Origin: Nitrospirota bacterium
Lineage (GTDB): Bacteria; JACPQY01
Assembly (NCBI GenBank): GCA_016190245.1
Contig: JACPQY010000016.1
Location: 1 to 58,911 of the forward strand
Reading direction: 5' to 3'
Length of the DNA stretch: 58,911 bases
In this document: positions 55,301 to 58,911 of the stretch, in pieces
Position numbering within the stretch: position 1 is the stretch's first letter
Layout of the letters: every line of letters starts with the position of its first letter
The notes under the pieces: generated by a model
Database searches by the model: none
Told to the model about the DNA's origin: nothing
What the model saw: the letters and a program-made list of their open reading frames with translations, nothing else
Program-made: the position numbers and the translations under genes

Positions 55301-55831
55301 GGAAAGGGTGGCGGTCTGGCCCGAGTTCGAAGATGCGTTGACGGTGGAGCTGAGTGAGTCGCCGCTCGTGTTCAGTCGCGTGTACCAGAGGGCGCCTGAG
55401 CCAGAATCCCAGGTGACGATGTGGATGTAGTTCCCGGTCGTGTCCCCCGGCGTCCAGCGGTCGTACCAGACGCCGATGCCGATGCAATCCGTCTGCCCGT
55501 CTACCGTTTGGGCCGCCCCCCAGCCTGCGCCGCCGTTGGTGGTTTTGCTGTAGACGCAGGTTCCACCGGAATCTCGATAGAACACGTAGCCCGTCGAATC
55601 GTCTGTGAACACAACCATCGGGCTTCCGCCGAGGTGTGACCCCTGAACGGTGCTGACGGTTCCGTCAATCGTCACCTCGGCCGCCAGCGCCGTGCTCAGT
55701 CCCCATAGGGATATCCCGCACCAGACTACCAAAGCGGCGGGCCACCTTGGGCCTTGGGATATAGCTACGGATCCTAGAATATTGCGCAAGTAGCTCTCCA
55801 GCCGCCTAGCTTGGAGCAAGCCCAGTGCCAC
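43391..55831 (-). CDS. Giant secreted protein with alternating Asp-box propellers and repeat modules
   Basis: The GTG at 55831 sits just after AGGTT and gives 4146 residues. A signal peptide ends at TALA-AEV (about residue 51). Four large modules, at about residues 60-430, 755-1120, 1785-2140 and 2730-3090, carry sialidase-style Asp boxes (KTTDGGTTWGA, KRSTDGMTTWTNE) and the phrase WYDRWTPGD. Between them are five copies of another module beginning YWIGS-x-G-x-FGDNTRWSLSSGGANNTT (near residues 440, 1125, 1594, 2544 and 3394). These run into strand-forming repeats such as GTFTGGNSAIDVNGNF, typical of extracellular beta-solenoids. The last 420 residues (from about 3725) look like a PQQ-type propeller with GDADGHFYVLDTT and VGNANGKVYYIDESA. 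No LPxTG, PEP-CTERM, autotransporter barrel or transmembrane anchor is visible. A close paralogue of the C-terminus begins at 57162. The function is probably surface adhesion or matrix. Confidence 0.88.
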   Translation of the reverse strand: MALGLLQARRLESYLRNILGSVAISQGPRWPAALVVWCGISLWGLSTALAAEVTIDGTVSTVQGSHLGGSPMVVFTDDSTGYVFYRDSGGTCVYSKTTNGGAGWGAAQTVDGQTDCIGIGVWYDRWTPGDTTGNYIHIVTWDSGSGALWYTRLNTSGDSLSSTVNASSNSGQTATLSAGSSEGAITKATDGDLYMGTISLADSFVVRCANGSDCTVGTNWLEAGTNPFTPQNAWPLLMPLAGGKVMAIDYDPYTGVLQSNVFDDSSGTWDGAWADIDLAPSANTTYDGGFGATVDRETNEIYLAYCADNSTLGTNDDIRTAIYSGGVWTARTNALTDDAKGITSVKIALDEDKKDVYVVYTARTTPGTATTANVYWKRSSDGMLTWGGENGPINTGSEDMFGVTINILSTERIFVGWYEATPDGLYGDSVVDLAPPTSKYWIGSTGGNCGDNARWSTSSGGANNTTAPGADDVAVFDGGGTGNCSLTSNASVRGLEIKSGYTGAVTQDTGVTLTVGASDFKQSAGTFVGGNSTFDVNGDFTLSGGTFTSGSGSLALSRTVSISGSPTFNHNSGTVTFDGTINQAVTTGGVALNNVTVNATGASGLDRVSVSGALAVNGTLTITDGILVQTTANVTAGTVSIGSSGEWQNSSTGDVSLGSGGVSNSGRILFDGGGGGCLGGDPIQIRSTSSGTQRSWSGSGVFAIQDVDVQDQAGGASIRTRHSTNTGNNGPNWTFDSACVVAIDSAADSTQSKHSGTSPTTVFTTDQVGYAFYADSGQECVYRKTTDGGSTWGAPIRVDSVNVADCARIAVWYDQWTPGDNSGTKIHISTFDYNDIFYTRLDTSGDSLTSTVNASGAGQGGTFSQGDFHSITKGSDGDVYMGIPDDSDGFVLKCANGADCTNAANWVEAGANPFNLTNDWLILMPLPNANILAIYWDRPADTIESKVYHDSTDSWDGAWTTVRAGTSDNSVYTAHFGATVDRRTNDIYLGWAGDLGGIGNGSDDFETAIYSEGAWTRKSDVFTDTGLGPTGAKIAFDENSKDVYAIYTAWTNPPDPTTANVYWRKSTDGMTTWGPEQGPVNMISGDLYGAKMNILSGDRIFVSWFVVTDNDLLGATLADLTPPTTKYWIAGSAGNFGDNTRWSLSSGGANNTTAPGSNDLATFDGGGTGNCAMAANASVYGIDINSGYTGAITQNSGVTLAVGMGGYDQAAGTFAGGNSTIDINEDFILSGGTFTSTTGNMSVAWFLTVSGGPTFTANGGTVTLDGQVRDQKVTTNSISFNNLTLNQSGWAGLDDVTISGTLDVNGTLTLTDGDLDLDTNDPAVNTAGNVTVMSGGSVTAGSGTWTFDGSGTSTFSPNGQNVGAVTADGTAKTVNLGGTVTISTLTIGSDDLFDLSGYALTATSLVNNGTLRLQGGEVVSITTFDTDSGTTEYNGSGTYTSLAAGSTYYNLTVNGTASWTQATALTVNNLLSVTAGTLKQMVGNYTVGGLSMGSAGIYRNQSTGDLTIGAGNVTNNGTIWLDGSGAGCGGTDDILVRSSASPTQRTWGGSGSVTMYDVDVMDQAGAASITVGSGTNSGNNGGNWTINTTCGTTMYWISGGAANFNTVGNWSNSSGGASNGTTPGTLDTATFDGNGLGNCTLTANVDVTGFNVVSGYSGTITQNSGVTMTLGTGGYTQAAGTFSGGDSAITSSGPFALSNAGTSFTSTSGTLSVLRGFTIVGSPGPTFSANGGTVLLNGVTDQTFRTNSKPFNNVTLNNTGGSATGSQTNPDALTAASLAYPGGGSNVVFVTASTGYLFYRDDTLDCVYRKTNDGGVSWGSKVVVDAQTDCYSIDVWYDRWTPGDTTGNYIHVATMDGADVYYTRLDTATDGLTTTVNASWTAQGGSFSAGATFVSMVRGTDGDLYIGIQNTSDSFVIKCANGADCTNQANWSEAGTNPFDLQNDYLILMPLAGGDILAIVWDISANTVRSKVYTDGTNSWSGSWTNIDASADENNTYDAGFGATVNPTNNDVYLAYTANVATIGSNDDDIRTATYSGGSWTLNTDVVTNSLKGITAAKIARDWGNADLYVVYTARTTPGTASTSNVYWKKSTDGMSTWGAEMGPLNAVSGDYYPRVNILSSQRLYVAWVSNVPDYPLYGNTVGPANNLVTLNGALDVNGNLTVTDGCLDLMSNNVNANLAGNVNIQTAGELRQGTGTVTLDGAADQSFGTNGVAFELLTINNTGAAGNDDIVVSGNLDVNKLFTVTDGDLDLAVSNPNVSTFANVSIAAAGSVTPGGGTWTFDGNGAVTLSPNGQSLGKVTVDGSAITLTLSGGALTSTTLAIGGDDKLVLAGNNLTVTTLANTGTLQLYGSEALTITTPDSDSGTVEYKGDGDGAVETWTIADFVAGTDYYILTINDVNATKDNFQLGAALYVVGTITVSTGTVTQGANNVTTGGLSLASGTTWTNTSTGDLTVGGGGVSNGGSMTLDAGGGGCGGADDILIRSTVSGTNRNWLGSGTFTVYDVDVKDQDTVGITINADSSTNSGNNGSGWSFSSNCPVTKYWIGAGAGTFGDNTRWSLSSGGANNTTAPGTDDTATFDGGGTGNCTLAASASVRGVDINSGYTGTITQNSTVTLTVGVNHFDQAAGTFTGGNSAIDVNGNFVLSGGTFTSTSGTLSIEKNMTVSGAPTFSANGGTITLDGTRVQTVTTNAVTFNHLTINNTGTDVTSSQAAVDSNVNSTDGIHQGTSPTVVFTSANVGYAFYTDSTGICAYSKTTDGGTTWGAAVTVDPQADCVAVAAWYDRWTPGDSAGNYIHIVTIDSGSDDLWYERLDTTTDLVTTPVNATGANQGGSFSSTSGAVPTITKGADGDLYMGINDDSDAFVIKCPTGSDCTQASNWTEAGSGVLAVGDYFIQLVPLANNNIVVIRHHPGSDRLASKVYADSTDTWDAGWTSIDLSVTDNTTYVGTFGAAYDKSTDKIYLAYAADIVALGADDDIRTAVYSNGNWTAKTNVLTNDSKGVTGAKIAVDESTGDVYVVYTARTTPGTASTGNVYWKRSTDGMTTWTNEQGPINTSPTDLYGVRINLSSSARLYATAVDGTNDDLYGRTIGPSRDEVVISGNLDVNGNLTLTDGNLDLGMYNPNVNTAGSVIIQTNGSVTKGTGTWTFDGSGTSTLTGNGQNLGTVTVDGASKTVNLGGTVAFGTLTIGADDTFGLAGFNVTIATLANNGTLQLQGGETVTITTFDTDSGTTTYSGGSTYASLAAGNAYYNLAFNGAGMWTPAANLTVNGTLTVTSGTFKQTTANVTAAGISVGSSGIYRNESTGDITIGVSSVTVNGAMVLDGNGAGCGSVDDILIRSSASPTQRTWSGTGSVTAYDVDVMDQAGTLTITAGSSTDSLNNGANWTISAGCGTTMYWISGSASNFATVGNWSNSSGGASNGTTPSSIDTATFDGNGLGACNIAANLNVRGINIVSGYTGTITQNAGMTLAVGDTNYAQADGTFNAGNSSFTSTGTFTLTGGTFNMGAGTLDSTGAMTIGGGSGTATFNTGGSSGTLVANADVTVSQRGVFQMAGASTLRLADTSTFQASYAASNPGKFKASSASATVTKTAPGSGGFRFRIYGEVDITGLAFSYGSGNGLQVGDGTNTPTITKLEGITFSNINAAAGARHMTVKVATLIAKSPDIYWGAVGAGQYNLRFEDNNGSTDTYLCVEDISDVANGPGRGSSKEQEVNGATINWLQSCASDTAGDIGGGFPTLAYDWNTYAPYAVYVGFKNVGGAGTADRIYVRDTAGNPLYTYDIADADGDLLGTPIWDTKDEASFNPDCDLNNDGDTTDTGLHVLYVATGKADPGSVGKVFLLTDDSVSQALEVPAAGCAWNTPYSDGGSAVDEITSPLIYDANNLYFGGENTSDAARIFGIQISDKTLPKNVGAASRVHTAPAWKDFSGTVYLYVGSRQSPGCPGTGTAHIYRVNTTGAGSVETDNSASALHNVNGLTTLLGGRIHVGDDGGRMHGLDNASGLANLGSYPYRDTTNHSVANLDNCVYPITAAPYVKWGNWRVEYGDADGHFYVLDTTPAAVTGYPFRPGGSTSAFTNGGLLISGVMVVGNANGKVYYIDESAANVIQTYDFGSGVTIGQVGYNSGQQKFMIGTSDGGLYFLNKVNDPTP

Positions 55832-55851
55832 AACCTGAAATGATGCGGCTT

Positions 55852-55910
55852 ATTATATTATTCTAACTATATATTTTCGGATGGGACTCAAGCGAACTCA
55901 ATATTTTCGG
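55852..55910 (-). promoter_or_regulatory. AT-rich promoter region of the giant gene with phased direct repeats
   Basis: On the minus strand a perfect TATAAT lies at 55857-55852, about 20 bases before the GTG start, in an AT-rich block unlike the rest of the window. No good -35 box is placed for it. Upstream are two identical 10-bp words, ATATTTTCGG on the plus strand, at 55871-55880 and 55901-55910. They are exactly 30 bp apart, three helical turns, which suggests an activator binding on one face of the DNA. That is inference. Confidence 0.5.
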
Positions 55911-56032
55911 CTAGGCAAGCCCCTACCGGATGGAATCTTCAGGAAATGTCTGGATTTTTGATGGTGTGTCCAGGGTTATTCCCTACCGCATTTCGAGACC
56001 TCCAGGATCCACCTGTAGGGCCTACCCCCCCC

Positions 56033-57004
56033 TCAGGAAGAAGGACGCCAGACGTCGTGGCCCATCTTGTCGATGTACCCCACATGCCCCCCCGCCGAGA
56101 CTTTTGACAAACCGGCACGAAATGGCGAAGCAAACGTATATCGTGGCGCGATCTTCATGTTCCCAGCAAGATCGAGGAATCCCCACACGTGCGTGGCCTT
56201 CACAGGGGCCAAACCGTCCGAAAACGGCCCGACTTGTTGGTAGGCCGGCTCGATCACCCATTTCCCCTCCCGATCAACGAACCCCCACTGTTCGCCGCGG
56301 CGGGCCGCCGCCAGCCCGTGCGAAAAGGAACCGATCTCGTCAAACATTGGATCCAGCTCCCACTCCCCACGTTCGTCGACCAGCCCGTATCGCCCCCCGA
56401 TGGCGGCAGGCGCGAGGCCATCGGAGAAATCCCCGGCCCACTCGAAAGAATACGGGATGGCCAGTCCCCCCCCCCGATCAAGGAAACCCCATCGCCCCCC
56501 CTCGCGAACCCTTGCCAGTCCTCCCGAGAACGGCGAGGCTGCCTCGAACCGCGGCTCGACCACCAAGCGCCCCTTCGAATCCACGAAACCGAACCTCGCA
56601 TTCAAAAGGACGAGCCCCCGTCCATCCGAGAATGGTTGCGCTTCCTCGTATCCCGGGGGAATCCGCTCACGCGCATCTCGATCCACATAGCCCCACCGGA
56701 TTCCAACCTTCACCGCTGCCAAGCCCTCGGAAAAGCGGCCCGCGGCGTCGAAGGAGGGGGGGACAATCCATTCCCCCTTCGCATCCAGGTAGCCCCACTT
56801 GAGGCCCCTTGCCGCGGCCGCGCGGCCTTCGTAGAAGTCGCCTGCCGCATCGAACGAGCAGGGGATGGCGAGCCTCCCGCGCCCATCCATGTAGCCCCAG
56901 CGTCCGCCTTGAACCACGGCAAAACGATCGCTGGAGCCGGAGCAGGCCGCAAGGGCAGCCACCATGGCAGCCACGAAGCCGATGCGAGGCGCAAGGGAGT
57001 GCAC
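56033..57004 (-). CDS. WG-repeat lipoprotein
   Basis: The GTG at 57004 gives 323 residues. The N-terminus is a lipoprotein signal (FVAAMVAALAAC, lipobox with cysteine near residue 21), so the protein is probably anchored in a membrane and faces the periplasm or outside. The rest is eight WG repeats of about 33 residues plus a partial ninth, each built as RWGYxDxxGxxxIPPxFDxAGxFSEGLAAVxxG. The third repeat is the most altered. WG repeats form small beta modules, often in exported proteins, and no enzyme activity is implied. It lies between two paralogous giant secreted proteins on the same strand, so it may help present or anchor them. Confidence 0.88.
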   Translation of the reverse strand: MHSLAPRIGFVAAMVAALAACSGSSDRFAVVQGGRWGYMDGRGRLAIPCSFDAAGDFYEGRAAAARGLKWGYLDAKGEWIVPPSFDAAGRFSEGLAAVKVGIRWGYVDRDARERIPPGYEEAQPFSDGRGLVLLNARFGFVDSKGRLVVEPRFEAASPFSGGLARVREGGRWGFLDRGGGLAIPYSFEWAGDFSDGLAPAAIGGRYGLVDERGEWELDPMFDEIGSFSHGLAAARRGEQWGFVDREGKWVIEPAYQQVGPFSDGLAPVKATHVWGFLDLAGNMKIAPRYTFASPFRAGLSKVSAGGHVGYIDKMGHDVWRPSS

Positions 57005-57072
57005 ACATTCATCCTACAACACCGGCCGACCGTCGACCAAGAGTTTGGGGCAATGGCTTACAGGCCCTATCA

Positions 57073-57097
57073 GCGGATTTCGCATACTGAAATCCGC
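57073..57097. terminator. Hairpin after the right-hand giant paralogue
   Basis: GCGGATTTC (57073-57081) and GAAATCCGC (57089-57097) form a perfect 9-bp stem with a seven-base loop. It sits about 65 bp downstream of the stop of the minus-strand gene at 57162 and upstream of the WG gene. There is no T-tract, so termination is only suggested by position. Confidence 0.4.
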
Positions 57098-57161
57098 CAT
57101 TCGCCTTTCAGCGGCGGGGACAAGGCAGGCACTACTCTTGCTTTCGCTTTTCGCCCTTCCC

Positions 57162-58911
57162 CTACGGCGTCGGGTCCGCCTCCTTGTTCAGGTAGTACAG
57201 CCCCCCGTCGCTCGTCCCGATCATGAATTTCTGCTGGCTGAAATTGAAGCTCACCTGTCCGATCATCACTCCCGAACCGAAATCGTAGGTCTTGAACACG
57301 TTGGCCGCGCTCTCGTCAATGTAGTACACCTTCCCGTTCGCGTTCCCCACCACGTGGACGCCCGAGATGGCCAAGCCGCCGTTCACAAAGGCCGCCGTCG
57401 AGTTGCCCGGCCGGAACGGATAGCCGGAGAGCGGGGCCGGCGTGCTGTCCAGGACGTAGTAGTGGCCGTCCGAATCGCCGTACGCCACCTTCCACGTTCC
57501 GTATGCGATGTAGGGCGCGGCCGTGATCGGATAGTTGCAGTTGTTGAGGCCTAGGGGATGCCGCCCGGGCTCCGGGTCCGAGTAGGGGTAGCTTCCCAGG
57601 TTGGCGAGGCCGGAGTTGGCATCGAGGCCGTGCATTCTTCCTCCGTCATCCCCCACATGGACCCGCGTGCTGACGAGTGAGACGAAGCCGTTGATGCCGT
57701 GCTGGGCGGACGTGTTGTTGTCCGTTTCCACGCTCCCCCCCCCCGTGGTGTCCACCCGATAGACGTGGGCCGTCCCTCCACCCGGGCAACCCGGACTCTG
57801 CTCCGAGCCCATGTAGAGATACACGGTTCCCGTGAAGTCCTTCCAGCCCGGGGCCGTCTGGACACGAGAGGCCGCGCCCACGTCCACGACGGGCGCATTG
57901 GGATTCGTGTCCGTATCGGAGATCTGCACGCCGAATATCCGGGGACTGTTCGCCGCGTTCTCGCCGCCGAAGTAAAGATTGTTCAGGTCGTAGATCAACG
58001 GCGACGTGATCTCGTCCACACTCGTGTGCGCGTAGGCCGCCTGCCAGGGACAACCGCTCTTGGGGAGTTGGAGAGCGTTGCCGGTGTCCACGAGCAGGAA
58101 AATCCTGGCTACGCTCCCAGGGTCGGGCTTTCCGGTCGCCACGTAGAGGACGTGCAAGGTATTGGCCCCGCCGCTGTTGTCCATGTCGCAGCCCCCGAAG
58201 TCGGCGGTCTCGTCCTTCGTATCCCACACGGGAGTCCCCAAGACGTCGCCCTCGGAGTCCGCGATGTCGAACTCGTCCACCGCGTTCCCGGCTACGTCGC
58301 GAAGGTAGATCCGATCCTCGGTGGAGGGGCCGGAGATGTCTTTTGCGGCGGCGTACACCGCGTATGGCGCGTACGTGTTCCAGTCGAAGGCCAGCGTCGG
58401 GAAGCCCACGACCTCCCCCCCGAGCCCGTACCCGCTCGTGGTCCACTGGATCACGGCGTCCCCACCCACCGTGTCCGGCGTCCCATCCTCGTTTGCATCG
58501 TTGTCGCTCTCGAACGAGTCCCCCTTGCCCGAGCCGGAGGCGCCGAATGTGGCGAAGACGACAGATCCACCCAGCGCCCCGTCGTTATCCATCAACTTCA
58601 CGTTGTTCCCGGCCGCGATCGCGCCAAACGCAAGGCCTGCCCCCGCCATCGAGAATCCACCGTTGGCCTTGATGGTCATGAAGGTCGTCCCCGCCCCGCC
58701 GTGGTTCTGAAACGTCACGTTCTCGAAATTCGTGATCGTCGGGTTGTTCGTCCCGTTCCCCAGCTCGAGCCCGTTCGCGCCCGCGTAGTCGAACGTCAGT
58801 CCCGTGATGTCCGCCTCGCCGTAAATCCGGAAGGCGAAACCGCCCGACCCCGCACCCGTCTTGGTCACCTTCGCACCCGTGTTGGAGGCCGTGAACTTCC
58901 CCGGCGTCGCC
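57162..58911 (-). CDS. C-terminal part of a second giant secreted protein (runs off the right edge)
   Basis: The frame is open to the end of the window, so the start lies beyond 58911. The visible part of about 580 residues matches the C-terminal region of the 4146-residue protein closely. It shows FRIYGEADITGLTFDY, the propeller segment FPTLAFDWNTYAPYAVYAA, PLIYDLNNLYFGGENA, HVGDDGGRMHGLDANSG, and the final VGNANGKVYYIDESA plus KFMIGTSDGGLYYLN ending in DPTP. The first visible residues correspond to the solenoid-to-propeller junction of the paralogue, so the missing N-terminal part may carry the same alternating modules. The WG lipoprotein gene follows 158 bp downstream. Confidence 0.9.
   Translation of the reverse strand, partial: ATPGKFTASNTGAKVTKTGAGSGGFAFRIYGEADITGLTFDYAGANGLELGNGTNNPTITNFENVTFQNHGGAGTTFMTIKANGGFSMAGAGLAFGAIAAGNNVKLMDNDGALGGSVVFATFGASGSGKGDSFESDNDANEDGTPDTVGGDAVIQWTTSGYGLGGEVVGFPTLAFDWNTYAPYAVYAAAKDISGPSTEDRIYLRDVAGNAVDEFDIADSEGDVLGTPVWDTKDETADFGGCDMDNSGGANTLHVLYVATGKPDPGSVARIFLLVDTGNALQLPKSGCPWQAAYAHTSVDEITSPLIYDLNNLYFGGENAANSPRIFGVQISDTDTNPNAPVVDVGAASRVQTAPGWKDFTGTVYLYMGSEQSPGCPGGGTAHVYRVDTTGGGSVETDNNTSAQHGINGFVSLVSTRVHVGDDGGRMHGLDANSGLANLGSYPYSDPEPGRHPLGLNNCNYPITAAPYIAYGTWKVAYGDSDGHYYVLDSTPAPLSGYPFRPGNSTAAFVNGGLAISGVHVVGNANGKVYYIDESAANVFKTYDFGSGVMIGQVSFNFSQQKFMIGTSDGGLYYLNKEADPTP

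Noticed and set aside
43391-55831. Regular repeats considered as a CRISPR array or tandem DNA satellite
   Set aside because: The repeats are long (hundreds of codons), stay in one open frame and diverge as protein modules do.

Overview
This is a GC-rich, densely coded chromosomal window, probably from an uncultured Gram-negative bacterium. The evidence for that is Sec and lipoprotein signal peptides, soluble and membrane redox chains, a REC-GGDEF-EAL protein and very large secreted repeat proteins. GTG and TTG starts are common, and many genes overlap by a few bases. No marker gene here fixes the phylum, so I do not place it further. There are no phage genes, transposases or CRISPR arrays. 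Intergenic space is instead occupied by an interspersed element of about 120-150 bp (four copies) and by short GC-rich palindromes.

Layout: (1) 1-3.5 kb: a secreted NHL-repeat propeller gene broken by one frameshift. (2) 3.5-6.0 kb: alpha-glucan phosphorylase, minus strand. (3) 6.1-12.0 kb: a TetR regulator with its own promoter and operator, bracketed by near-identical inverted copies of the interspersed element, followed by a FAD oxidoreductase, a two-cluster Fe-S protein and a second FAD oxidoreductase with overlapping ends. A second copy of the operator lies between tetR and these genes. (4) 12.0-15.4 kb, minus strand: a PfkB sugar kinase, a GMC oxidoreductase and a small four-helix membrane protein. 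(5) 15.5-15.66 kb: a lone 5S rRNA gene with its own promoter.

(6) 15.7-31.4 kb, minus strand: an apparent 11-gene operon for glucan breakdown, glucose-6-phosphate metabolism and NADPH balance. In transcription order it is sthA (soluble transhydrogenase, apparently starting at CTG), a GH63-like glucosidase, a glycogen-debranching enzyme, tkt, rpiB, a Pgi-type isomerase, gnd, zwf, glk, fbp and pgl. With the nearby phosphorylase it would feed glucan-derived glucose and glucose phosphates into the oxidative pentose phosphate pathway. No transaldolase is present.

(7) 31.6-32.6 kb: a nucleoside-hydrolase-like protein with altered metal ligands. (8) 32.9-40.2 kb, plus strand: a B12-binding radical SAM protein, then a molybdenum-cofactor cluster with two fusions (MobA-MoaD and MoaC-MoaB) plus moaE, a TauE-type exporter, moeA and a stripped-down sigma-54-type AAA+ domain. 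(9) 40.2-42.3 kb: a palindromic intergenic region, a strong promoter and a REC-GGDEF-EAL cyclic-di-GMP protein. (10) 42.3-43.2 kb: a decayed or mis-assembled DUF342/FapA gene. (11) 43.4-58.9 kb, minus strand: a 4146-residue secreted protein with four Asp-box propellers alternating with five copies of a second module, a WG-repeat lipoprotein, and the C-terminal part of a close paralogue that runs off the right edge.

The most unusual items are the giant modular protein and its tandem paralogue, the TetR unit bracketed by inverted elements with twin operators, the probable CTG start of sthA, the isolated 5S gene, and the fused Moco enzymes travelling with a remodelled AAA+ protein.
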